Of a DNA stretch of 64,000 nt, positions 1 through 7,698 are shown piece by piece; positions within the stretch are counted from its first letter, which is position 1; each line of letters begins with the position of its first letter. Origin of the DNA: CAZMRF01 sp964568735 (GTDB lineage Bacteria > Acidobacteriota > Polarisedimenticolia > JACPZX01); the NCBI GenBank assembly GCA_964568735.1, contig CAZMRF010000004.1, positions 1-64,000 of the forward strand, written 5' to 3'. The notes under the pieces were generated by a model. The model was not told where the DNA came from. It made no database searches and saw nothing but the letters and a program-made list of their open reading frames with translations. A program made the position numbers and the translations under genes.

Positions 1-78
1 GGTCCGGGTATTCTGGCCCAGACGAGTGTCAACTTCGAGAAGGGGGACAGAGTAGTCCGGGTTTACGAACGCCAATAG
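1..78 (+). CDS. C-terminal end of a hypothetical protein, cut by the window edge
   Basis: An open frame enters from the left edge and stops with TAG at 76-78, leaving 25 residues that end ...GDRVVRVYERQ. The alternating charged/hydrophobic end looks like the last beta strand of a small domain, but no family can be named. The stop lies 21 bases before the R'' box of an attC-like site (100-160), as expected for a gene filling an integron cassette. I infer that this is the gene of the preceding cassette; the function is unknown. Confidence 0.5.
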   Translation, partial: GPGILAQTSVNFEKGDRVVRVYERQ

Positions 79-99
79 AACGCTATCTTCGAGAATACG

Positions 100-160
100 G
101 CCTAACAACCGGGTGCAGCGGACGGCGCTTCACGCCGCCGCTGCACCCGGGACGATAGGC
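100..160 (+). repeat. attC-like integron recombination site 1
   Basis: An imperfect palindrome begins with GCCTAAC (100-106, R'' type) and ends with GATAGGC (154-160, R' type with one mismatch to GTTAGGC). Inside, CCGGGTGCAGCGG-A-CGGCG pairs with CGCCGCCGCTGCACCCGG across a CTTCA loop. The single unpaired A is in the place of the extrahelical bases that orient real attC sites. Length (61 bp), box sequences and folding match the attC family. The same core recurs at 1060-1117, on the other side of the methyltransferase gene. Confidence 0.75.
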
Positions 161-210
161 GAAACCATTCTTAGTCTATCAACTAATCATCAACCTCAGA
201 AGGAGACTCC

Positions 211-1023
211 ATGAATCCAAACAAAGCACTTTGGGAAAAAGGCGACTTCACACGGATTGCCGAGAGCATGCGCAAGAGCGGAGAAGCGCTTGTCAATAGT
301 TTCGGAATCCGCAAAGACCTCAAGGTCTTGGATCTCGGATGCGGCGACGGAACGACGGCTCTACCAGCGGCAAGACTGGGAGCGGACGTTCTGGGTGTCG
401 ATATCGCGAGTAATCTCGTTGACGCCGGGAAAAAACGTGCAGCGGAGGAATGCCTCACGAATTGCAAGTTTCAGGAAGGCGATGCGACCAATTTGCACAA
501 TCTCGCGGATCATTCTTTCGATCTTGTCGTATCTATCTTTGGAGCCATGTTCGCACCCAAGCCGTTTGACGTCGCGAAAGAAATGGCGCGAGTAACCAGG
601 CGCGGAGGGCGAATCATCATGGGAAACTGGATTCCAAATGATCCGACGCTGGTGGCGCAAATCTTGAAGATCAGCTCCGCCTATACGCCAGCACCGCCGG
701 AAGGCTTCGTTAGCCCGATGACCTGGGGGGTCGAGAGCAACGTGGTCGAGCGCTTTGCGGGCGCGGGAGTGTCCGCAGAACGGATATCCTTTGCCCGAGA
801 GACGTTTACGTTCAATGCACCCGGCGCACCGTCCGAGTTCGTGGCTGCATTCAGAAAATACTACGGACCGACCATGAATGCGTTCGAAGCCGCAGAACAG
901 AATGGTCGAGCCGCTGACCTGCAGACGGAAATGGAAGATCTGTTCAACAGCCAAAACAGAAGCCAGCACAAGGATGCTACATCCATTCCAGCAACCTTCT
1001 TGCGCCTTACAGTTGTGCTTTAA
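211..1023 (+). CDS. class I SAM-dependent methyltransferase (integron cassette gene)
   Basis: A 270-residue Rossmann-fold methyltransferase of the Methyltransf_11/UbiE-like group. The SAM-binding glycine loop is clear (motif I LDLGCGDGT at residues 40-48), followed by an acidic residue after the second strand (VLGVDIAS) and a motif IV-like stretch (FDLVVSIFGAMF). Start ATG 211 is preceded by AGGAG at suitable spacing. The substrate cannot be read from sequence; similar proteins act on small molecules. The gene fills the whole interval between two attC-like sites (100-160 and 1060-1117) in the usual cassette orientation, and its bases are visibly less GC-rich than the aconitase region that follows. 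Both points support acquisition as a mobile cassette. No integrase is present in the window. Confidence 0.85.
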   Translation: MNPNKALWEKGDFTRIAESMRKSGEALVNSFGIRKDLKVLDLGCGDGTTALPAARLGADVLGVDIASNLVDAGKKRAAEECLTNCKFQEGDATNLHNLADHSFDLVVSIFGAMFAPKPFDVAKEMARVTRRGGRIIMGNWIPNDPTLVAQILKISSAYTPAPPEGFVSPMTWGVESNVVERFAGAGVSAERISFARETFTFNAPGAPSEFVAAFRKYYGPTMNAFEAAEQNGRAADLQTEMEDLFNSQNRSQHKDATSIPATFLRLTVVL

Positions 1024-1059
1024 AAAGGTCGCGGACGAGAACGAAGGAAACCAGACGAA

Positions 1060-1117
1060 GCCTAACAGCTGGTTGCAGCGGACGGCCTCCGGCCGCCGCT
1101 GAACCGGGCCGTTATGC
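1060..1117 (+). repeat. attC-like integron recombination site 2
   Basis: GCCTAAC (1060-1066) and GTTATGC (1111-1117) are canonical R'' and R' boxes. Between them GGTT-G-CAGCGG-A-CGGCC pairs with GGCCGCCGCTGAACC around a three-base loop, leaving two unpaired bases (G and A) on one arm, exactly the layout of an attC site with extrahelical bases. It follows the methyltransferase stop by 36 bases. The core is nearly identical to site 1, as expected for sites captured by the same integron. Confidence 0.82.
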
Positions 1118-1301
1118 GGATTCTCAGTGACATGTGACTTGCGGTCCTAGCCTTCGCATCGATGCTCGCCATCGCATGTCGCTGCGCCTCCGGGTCGCTG
1201 TTCTCAAGTGATCCAAAGGAGATCGAGGAGATCGCGCGAGCCATCGACTGAACCGCCCCGGGATTGCCGGAGGCTCCAATTCTGGAGAGGATGGGGCCAT
1301 A

Positions 1302-1403
1302 GGAAGACCGAGCAGATACTCACCGGAGGTCCGTGAGCGGGCGGTGCGGATGGTCGGGGTGCACGAGGGAGAATACGACTCACAGGGGTCTGCGATCCGC
1401 TAG
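1302..1403 (+). pseudogene. IS3-family transposase OrfA N-terminal scrap
   Basis: A 33-codon open stretch reads RPSRYSPEVRERAVRMV followed by HEGEYDSQGSAIR and then TAG. This is the signature N-terminus of IS3/IS911-type OrfA proteins (usually ...SRYSPEVRERAVRMV...EYxSQWAAIRSIA). Only this part of the helix-turn-helix region remains: there is no initiation codon in good context, no OrfB and no recognisable terminal repeats. The interval from site 2 to here (1118-1301) holds only a doubtful 29-codon frame (1162-1251). The scrap ends about 80 bases before the aconitase start and marks decayed mobile DNA beside the cassette. Confidence 0.65.
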
Positions 1404-1483
1404 CACCCGGTCGGGGTTTGACAGTCAAGGCGCTCCGGTCGAAGATCCGGGTACCTCAGCATCGGAGCCGACAAGGAGCGACC

Positions 1484-3460
1484 ATGGGCAGCAGCGCGGG
1501 CGGAGGGCAGACCCTCCTCGAGAAGATCACGCAGAGCTACGCGGTGGGGCTGCCGCCCGGCCGCAGGGTCCGGGCCGGCGCCTTCGTTTCCGTTCGCCCG
1601 AAGCACGTGATGACCCACGACAACACCAGCGCCGTCATCCCGAAGTTCGAGTCGATGTTCGACGGCAGGGAACCTGTAGTATTCGACCCCCGGCAGCCCG
1701 TCTTCGCCATCGACCACGACATCCAGAACACCGCGCCGGAGAACCTCTCCAAGTACGCGAAGATTGAGAGCTTCGCGCGGAAGCACGGCATCGACTTCTT
1801 CCCCGCCGGCTCCGGCATCGCGCACCAGATCATGGCCGAGAACGGTTACGCCCTTCCGGGCACCTTCGTCGTGGGCTCCGACTCCCACTCGAACCTCTAC
1901 GGCGCATTGGCCTGCGCCGGGACGCCCGTCGTCCGCACTGACGCCGCGGCGATCTGGGCCACGGGCAGGACCTGGTGGCAGGTGCCCGACATCGTCCGTG
2001 TCACCCTCACGGGCCGCCTGAAGCCCGGAGTCTCAGGCAAGGACGTCATCATCGCGCTGTGCGGCTTCTTCGGAAAAGACGAGGTCCTCAACTGCGCGGT
2101 CGAGTTCCAGGGCCCCGGCGTGGCCTCCCTCTCGATGGACCAGAGGATGACCATCGCCAACATGACGACCGAGTGGGGGGCGCTCACCGGCATCTTCCCC
2201 TATGACGAGGTGACGAGGAGCTATCTCCTCTCGCGCGCGGAGCGCTTCAAGGAGAGAGGCGACTCTGATCCTCGCCTGACTCCAGCCGTCATTGACGCGA
2301 TGGAGCCCAGCTTCCCCGCGGCCGACGAGGATGCCGTCTTCTCGCGCGAGATCACGCTCGAGCTGGGCAGCATCGTTCCCCACGTCGCCGGGCCCAACGA
2401 GGTGAAGATCATCACGCCCCTCCCCGAGATCGAGAAGAAGAGGGTAGCGATCCAGAAAGCCTACCTCCTCTCGTGCGTCAACAGCCGCCTGGAGGACCTC
2501 GCGGAAGCGGCGCGGGTGATCCGGGGCCGCAAGGTGGCGCCGGGCGTCAAGATGTACCTGGCGGCGGCCTCGGCGGAGATCGAGAAGCAGGCGAAGGATC
2601 TCGGCTACTGGGATGACCTGCTCGCCGCGGGCGCGAAGCCGCTGCCTCCGGGCTGCGGGCCCTGCATCGGCCTGGGGGAGGGGACGCTGGAGAAGGGGGA
2701 GGTCGCCATCTCCGCGACGAACCGCAACTTCAAGGGGCGGATGGGCGACCGCGACTCCCTGGCCTACCTCGCGAGCCCTGCCGTCGTCGCCGCCTCGGCG
2801 GTGGCCGGCTACATCGCGGCGCCCGAGCCCTGCGGGTCGGCAACCTTGGTGGGCTCGATCCGCAGCAGCGGCGCCGAGGCGCCAAGGGAGCAGATCGAGA
2901 TCATCGAAGGCTTCCCGCCCCTCATCCGCGGCGAGATCCTCTTCGTGGACAAGGACAACCTCAACACCGACGGGATCTACGGCAAGGACGTCACCTACCG
3001 CGACGACCTGACCCCCGAGCAGATGGGCGCCGCGGCGATGCTCAACTACGATCCGGCCTTCCAGGATCTCGCGCGCACGGGCGACCTCCTCGCCGGTGGA
3101 TGGAACTTCGGATCGGGATCCTCGCGGGAGCAGGCAGCCACGGCGCTCAAGTACAGGGGCCTGCAGATGCTGATCGCGGGCTCCTACTCGCAGACCTACA
3201 AGCGCAACGCCTTCAACAACGGCTACGTCGTCATCGAGTGCCCGGGGCTCATCGAGCACCTGCGAGCCCGGTTCGGCCCCGACCGCAAGCCCACGGTCCG
3301 CACGGGCCTCCAGGCGGAGGTGGATTTCGCCGCCTCCGAGGTGCGCGCCGGCGGGAATGCGTGGCCCTTCCCCCCGCTCGGCGAGGTCGCCCAGCGCCTC
3401 GTCGTCATGGGGGGCTTCGAAGCGATGTTGCGCGAAGAGATCCGCTCCACGGCGAAGTGA
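1484..3460 (+). CDS. homoaconitase/aconitase-family hydro-lyase (LeuC-LeuD fused)
   Basis: A 658-residue [4Fe-4S] hydro-lyase with the large catalytic domain and the C-terminal swivel domain in one chain. The cluster ligands appear as one cysteine in SCVNSRLEDL and two in GCGPCIGLGEG. The swivel domain carries GSGSSREQAATALKYRG. CVNSR and SATNRNFKGRMG are typical of homoaconitase/isopropylmalate-isomerase relatives rather than TCA aconitase AcnA, so it may isomerise homocitrate-, citrate- or isopropylmalate-like acids; the substrate is not certain. ATG 1484 was chosen because AAGGAG lies 5 bases upstream; in-frame extension upstream runs into the transposase-scrap region. It ends 7 bases before the Lon-like gene, so the two are probably co-transcribed. 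Confidence 0.85.
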   Translation: MGSSAGGGQTLLEKITQSYAVGLPPGRRVRAGAFVSVRPKHVMTHDNTSAVIPKFESMFDGREPVVFDPRQPVFAIDHDIQNTAPENLSKYAKIESFARKHGIDFFPAGSGIAHQIMAENGYALPGTFVVGSDSHSNLYGALACAGTPVVRTDAAAIWATGRTWWQVPDIVRVTLTGRLKPGVSGKDVIIALCGFFGKDEVLNCAVEFQGPGVASLSMDQRMTIANMTTEWGALTGIFPYDEVTRSYLLSRAERFKERGDSDPRLTPAVIDAMEPSFPAADEDAVFSREITLELGSIVPHVAGPNEVKIITPLPEIEKKRVAIQKAYLLSCVNSRLEDLAEAARVIRGRKVAPGVKMYLAAASAEIEKQAKDLGYWDDLLAAGAKPLPPGCGPCIGLGEGTLEKGEVAISATNRNFKGRMGDRDSLAYLASPAVVAASAVAGYIAAPEPCGSATLVGSIRSSGAEAPREQIEIIEGFPPLIRGEILFVDKDNLNTDGIYGKDVTYRDDLTPEQMGAAAMLNYDPAFQDLARTGDLLAGGWNFGSGSSREQAATALKYRGLQMLIAGSYSQTYKRNAFNNGYVVIECPGLIEHLRARFGPDRKPTVRTGLQAEVDFAASEVRAGGNAWPFPPLGEVAQRLVVMGGFEAMLREEIRSTAK

Positions 3461-3467
3461 GGCGACG

Positions 3468-5909
3468 ATGAAACGCGACAGCCACGAGATCGAGCCCGAC
3501 AAGCTCCGGAGGACCTTCGACCCCGCGCTCTTCGGAGCCGGGACCACCGAGTGCCTCGCGCCGCTCTCCGACATCATCGGGCAGAAACGCGCCGTGCAGG
3601 CGCTGCAGTTCGGCCTGGGGATTCAGGAGACCGGATACAACGTCTACGTCGCCGGCCCTCCGGGCATCGGGAAAATGACGGCGGTGAAGGCCTACTTGGA
3701 GACCCAGGCCTCGGGAAAGGCGACGCCGAGCGACTGGTGCTACGTGAACAACTTCGAGGATCCCTACCAGCCCTCCGCGCTGAAGCTCCCCCCGGGGCGC
3801 GGACGCATCCTCAAGCAGGACATGAAAGAGCTCGTCGATCACCTCAAGCGCGACGTCCGCCGCGCCTTCGAGAGCGACGAGTACGGTGCGCGCCGGCAGG
3901 AGATCATCAAGCAGTTCGACCGGCAGCGCACGCACCTGCGGGAGCAGCTCGACGAGGTGGCCGGGAAGACGGGCTTCGCCCTGGAGCCGACCCCGATGGG
4001 GCTGGCGATGATGCCCATGCTCGAGGGGCGCCCGCTCAAGGAAACCGAGTTCCAGGGGCTGCCCCCCGAGACGAGGGAGGCGATCCAGAAGCGGCGCGAA
4101 GGGCTTCAACAGAAGATCACGGATGCCATGAAGGCGCTCCGCGATCTCGAGCGTGCGACGAGGAAGCAGGTGCAGGCCCTCGACGAGGAGGTGGCGCTCT
4201 TCGCGGTGGGCGGCCCCATCTCCGATCTCGCGGAGAAATACGCCGACCTGCCGGAAGTCGTGGCCTACCTCGTAGCCGTCCAGAAGCACATGCTCGAGAG
4301 CATCGATCTGTTCAAGGCGAACCCCGGAGATGGCGCTCCGGGGCCCGCCGAGGCGGCGGCGATCGGCTACGAGCTGGAGAAGGCGATCCGGATGTTCGAG
4401 GTGAATCTCCTCGTCGACAACGGCCGGCTGAAGGGGGCGCCGGTCGTCGTGGAGCTGAACCCCAGCTACAACAACCTCTTCGGCCGCGTTGAGAAGGAGA
4501 CCCGCTTCGGCGCGCTCCACACCGACTTCACTCTCATCAAGGCCGGCTCCCTGCACCAGGCCAACGGCGGCTACCTCGTCCTTCCCATGGAAGACGTGTT
4601 CAGGAACCTGGGCTCCTGGGACGGGCTGAAGCGCTCGCTTCGCTCAGCCGCAGTCGAGACGGAGGAGCTGGGCGAGCGCCTGGGCTTCCTCGCCGTCAAG
4701 AGCCTCAAGCCCCAGCCGATCCCCCTGGACGCCAAGGTGCTCCTCGTGGGCAAGACTCTCTACTACCACTTGCTCCACTCCCTCGACGAGGAGTTCCCCG
4801 AGCTCTTCAAGGTCAAGGCCGAGTTCGACACGCGCACGGATTTCAACGAGGAGAACGTGCGGGACTACCTCTCCTTCATCTGCACCTATTGCAAGGATCG
4901 GAAGCTCCGCCCCCTCGACGGCAGCGCGCTGGCCCGCCTCCTGGAGTTCGCCATGCGCCTGGCTGACGACCAGAAGAAGCTCTCCACGCACTTCGGGGCG
5001 CTCGCGGATATGATCTCCGAGTCGCAGTACTGGGCCGCGAAGGAGGGCGCCGATACCGTCACCGCCCTTCATGTCGAAAAAGCGCTCGACGAGAAGATCT
5101 ACAGGGCCAGCCTGATGAAGGAGCGGATCCAGGAGCTGATCGCGCGGGGCACGATCCTCATCGACACCACGGGCGAGGCCGTCGGACAGGTCAACGGTCT
5201 TTCGGTCCTGAGCCTCGGCGACTACGCCTTCGGCAAGCCGAGCCGGATCACGGCGACCGTCGGGCCCGGGCGCGGAAGCATCGTGGACATCGAGCGCGAG
5301 GTGAAGCTGGGAGGCCCCACGCACAGCAAGGGCGTGATGATCCTCGGTGGCTACCTCTCGCGGTGCTTTGCCCGCGAGCACCCGCTCGCGCTCTCGGCCC
5401 GCCTCGTCTTCGAGCAGAGCTACGAGGGCGTGGACGGCGACAGCGCCTCCTCGACCGAGCTCTACGCCATCCTCTCGGCGCTCTCCGGCGCTCCCATTCG
5501 GCAGGGGATTGCCGTGACGGGGTCGGTGAACCAGAAGGGGGAGATCCAGGCGATCGGCGGGCTGAACCAGAAGATCGAAGGCTACTTCGAGGTCTGCCGG
5601 GCAAAGGGGCTCACGGGGGATCAGGGCGTGATGATCCCGCGCTCGAACACGGACAACCTCATGCTGCGCGAGGAGGTCGTGGAGGCGGTCCGCAAGGATC
5701 AGTTCCACATCTGGGGCGTGGGGAGCATCGACGAGGGGATCGAGATCCTCACGGGCATCCCCGCGGGCAAGCGCGATGGCGACGGCCCCTATCCCGAAGC
5801 CTCAATCCACGGCCGCGCCGAGCGCAGACTCGAAGGTTTCCGGAAAGCCCTGAAGTCACTCGGAGCGCCTGGAGGCGAGCCGCGGTCGGGCGCTGAGCTC
5901 GGAGGATGA
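3468..5909 (+). CDS. Lon-family ATP-dependent serine protease (AAA_32/LonB-like)
   Basis: An 813-residue Lon relative with no classical N-terminal LAN domain. It starts with a short lead-in to an AAA domain (Walker A GPPGIGKM at 63-70), has a long charged helical insertion (about 120-290), and ends in an S16 peptidase domain. The catalytic dyad is visible: Ser659 in GDSAS and Lys702 in GGLNQKIEGY, 43 residues apart as in E. coli Lon. The family degrades damaged or regulatory proteins in the cytoplasm. ATG 3468 follows the aconitase stop by 7 bases; upstream codons would overlap the aconitase. Low-complexity Gly/Glu residues end the protein. Confidence 0.88.
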   Translation: MKRDSHEIEPDKLRRTFDPALFGAGTTECLAPLSDIIGQKRAVQALQFGLGIQETGYNVYVAGPPGIGKMTAVKAYLETQASGKATPSDWCYVNNFEDPYQPSALKLPPGRGRILKQDMKELVDHLKRDVRRAFESDEYGARRQEIIKQFDRQRTHLREQLDEVAGKTGFALEPTPMGLAMMPMLEGRPLKETEFQGLPPETREAIQKRREGLQQKITDAMKALRDLERATRKQVQALDEEVALFAVGGPISDLAEKYADLPEVVAYLVAVQKHMLESIDLFKANPGDGAPGPAEAAAIGYELEKAIRMFEVNLLVDNGRLKGAPVVVELNPSYNNLFGRVEKETRFGALHTDFTLIKAGSLHQANGGYLVLPMEDVFRNLGSWDGLKRSLRSAAVETEELGERLGFLAVKSLKPQPIPLDAKVLLVGKTLYYHLLHSLDEEFPELFKVKAEFDTRTDFNEENVRDYLSFICTYCKDRKLRPLDGSALARLLEFAMRLADDQKKLSTHFGALADMISESQYWAAKEGADTVTALHVEKALDEKIYRASLMKERIQELIARGTILIDTTGEAVGQVNGLSVLSLGDYAFGKPSRITATVGPGRGSIVDIEREVKLGGPTHSKGVMILGGYLSRCFAREHPLALSARLVFEQSYEGVDGDSASSTELYAILSALSGAPIRQGIAVTGSVNQKGEIQAIGGLNQKIEGYFEVCRAKGLTGDQGVMIPRSNTDNLMLREEVVEAVRKDQFHIWGVGSIDEGIEILTGIPAGKRDGDGPYPEASIHGRAERRLEGFRKALKSLGAPGGEPRSGAELGG

Positions 5910-5953
5910 GCTCTGGGTTCGACCTGTGAGTGAGCAACACCTGGTCACGCAGC

Positions 5954-6637
5954 TCAGTGGATCGTCTCGTCGGTTTCCTCCTCCTCCCCTTCCGCCTCCT
6001 GCTCCTCCTCCCGCCTCGGACCTGTCACGTAGCCGAGGCCCCAGAGCAGGGCTCCCGCGGCCAGGCCTGCCGCGAGGCCGCCGAGGTGGGAGCCGACGCT
6101 GATCGGCTCGCCAGTCGAAGTGGTCGGAGTCACGAGTGACGGCAGGACGAGCAGGGCGATCCCCACGACCCGGATGCGGGACTGGCGCGGCAGGGGAGAG
6201 GCTCGCGCGCGGAGCAGGGTGATGGCGATCCAGGCTCCGAAGAGGCCTGCTACGGCTCCCGAAGAGCCGATCAGCACGACGCCTTCGGGCACGACGAGCG
6301 CGCCGGCGATGCCCCCGAGCACGCCACCGGCCAGGTAGATGGCCGCGCCGATGGGATAGCCCAGCTCGAGAATGAGGGGAACCGCGAAGACGATCATGGA
6401 GACGCCGTTCCAGAAAACGTGCGAGGAGTCGGCGTGGAGGAAGAGAGACGTCACGAACCTCCACGGTTCGTCCAGGGCGAGACGGCCCGCCACCAGACCG
6501 CCGAGCCTGACGAATCGGGCCGTGTCCGGGTGGGGACCGACCAGGCCGAGGACGATCGCGAAGTGGACGAGGATGAGCCCGGTCAGGGCCCGTACGGGCC
6601 CCCATGGAAACGAAGAGTGACGGTCGTCATCGGGCAA
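5954..6637 (-). CDS. rhomboid-family intramembrane serine protease
   Basis: A 227-residue polytopic membrane protein with the complete rhomboid signature: HxxxN in a helix (His73, Asn77), the nucleophile in GSSG (Ser126) and the partner histidine in GSHLGG (His184). About six transmembrane helices are visible. The protein ends in a very acidic tail (EEEQEAEGEEEETDET). Rhomboids cleave transmembrane segments of other proteins, but no substrate is indicated here. It lies tail-to-tail with the Lon-like gene. Another membrane protease (M50-like, 50067-51011) and two CHAT proteases are also in the window. Confidence 0.88.
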   Translation of the reverse strand: MPDDDRHSSFPWGPVRALTGLILVHFAIVLGLVGPHPDTARFVRLGGLVAGRLALDEPWRFVTSLFLHADSSHVFWNGVSMIVFAVPLILELGYPIGAAIYLAGGVLGGIAGALVVPEGVVLIGSSGAVAGLFGAWIAITLLRARASPLPRQSRIRVVGIALLVLPSLVTPTTSTGEPISVGSHLGGLAAGLAAGALLWGLGYVTGPRREEEQEAEGEEEETDETIH

Positions 6638-6752
6638 GAGAAGCTCCGGCGCTGCGCACCTCGAGCAGCCGGAGCCATCATGTCACGCTCCCGGGGATCC
6701 GTGCGAGGGGCGTCGGGGGAGCGAGGGCACGGATCGGGGAGATCCTCGAGGG

Positions 6753-7520
6753 CTACTCCTTCTTGATCTGCGGCGCCGTCAGATCGTCGAGCTGCTTCTT
6801 CGCCCAGGCGTTCGTCGGATCCAGCTCCACCGCCTTCCTGACGGCCGCGATGGCCAGCTCCTTCTCCCCGCGCGCCAGGTGGATGCGGCCGAGGAGGAGC
6901 TGCGGGAAGGCGTCGGCCGGGTTCAGCTCGATGTTGGCCGTGGCGATCGCGAACGCATCGTCGAGCTTCTGCTGCTGCATGAGCCTCTCCACGATGCCGT
7001 TGAGCGGCCTCGGGGAGAAATCGTAAGCGGCGCTGCCGTAGTACTGCTTTCTCAGCTCGCGGTACTCGGAGAGCGCCGGGCCGACCCCCTTCTCCTCGAT
7101 GGCATGGGCGACGATCTCCTGGATGGGCTTCGGCACGATCAGCCCGTGATGGCAGGTCACGCATTGGACCTGAGTTGTCTCCGCGCGGCCGGTCTCGATG
7201 GGTTTCAGGAGCCTGCCGTTGATCTCCTCGACCATCTTCATCATGATGCGGGCCGTGCGCTTCGTCGCCTTGTCGTCCGTGGCGAAATCCATCCCTTGGA
7301 GGTCGTCGGGGCCCACGTGGCAATGGGTGCAGCGGACGCCGAGGCTGCCGGCGATGTCCCGCATGCGACCTACCAGATCTCCCTTGACGATATCCTTCGG
7401 GAGGACCTGGAGGTTCGTGTACTTGTCGGGGATCTGCGCCGTGGCACCGCCCGCGCTAGCGGCGAGAACCCATGCCACGGCGCCAACCACCACGAACGTC
7501 TTCATTCTCGACCGCATCAT
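6753..7520 (-). CDS. dihaem c-type cytochrome with TPR tail (reaction-centre cytochrome-like)
   Basis: A secreted protein of 255 residues with an N-terminal signal peptide ending near GGATA, two haem c motifs (CTHCH and CVTCH) and a C-terminal TPR-like helix pair (LLGRIHLARGEKELAIAAVRKA). The haem region resembles the CytoC_RC family (reaction-centre cytochrome subunit), common in non-photosynthetic Acidobacteriota, where its electron partner is unknown. Of several closely spaced ATGs I chose 7520, because GGAGG lies 7 bases upstream; 7535 is the longer alternative. It probably sits in the periplasm. It is divergent from the histidine kinase, with 178 bases between. Confidence 0.85.
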   Translation of the reverse strand: MMRSRMKTFVVVGAVAWVLAASAGGATAQIPDKYTNLQVLPKDIVKGDLVGRMRDIAGSLGVRCTHCHVGPDDLQGMDFATDDKATKRTARIMMKMVEEINGRLLKPIETGRAETTQVQCVTCHHGLIVPKPIQEIVAHAIEEKGVGPALSEYRELRKQYYGSAAYDFSPRPLNGIVERLMQQQKLDDAFAIATANIELNPADAFPQLLLGRIHLARGEKELAIAAVRKAVELDPTNAWAKKQLDDLTAPQIKKE

Positions 7521-7684
7521 CGAAGAGCCTCCCATGGCGTGCCGTTCATCCTACGGGCATCGACCTGCCCGGTGGTGATGGGGTGGCAAGGGAGTGGTCA
7601 GGAATCGTTCAGGAGAATGTCAGGGAGCGGTCAACTTCCCCGGTCGTGGCGGCCGTGGAAGGGGGCGCAGCAGGCGCCGGCTGC

Positions 7685-7690
7685 TAGAAT
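7685..7690 (+). promoter_or_regulatory. -10 element of the histidine kinase gene, near-leaderless
   Basis: TAGAAT lies 8 bases before ATG 7699, so transcription would start within a few bases of the start codon. There is no Shine-Dalgarno sequence in the gap, and no convincing -35 box is visible. Confidence 0.45.
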
Positions 7691-7698
7691 CGCCCGGG

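Noticed and set aside
1162..1251. A 29-codon frame with a lipoprotein-like start (MLAIACRCASGS)
   Set aside because: No ribosome site, too short, and next to transposase debris; coding status cannot be supported.
2033..3577. A long open frame on the minus strand across the homoaconitase gene (514 codons)
   Set aside because: It is antisense to a well-supported enzyme, Arg/Gly/Ala-rich, and has no domain features; a shadow of high-GC codon use.
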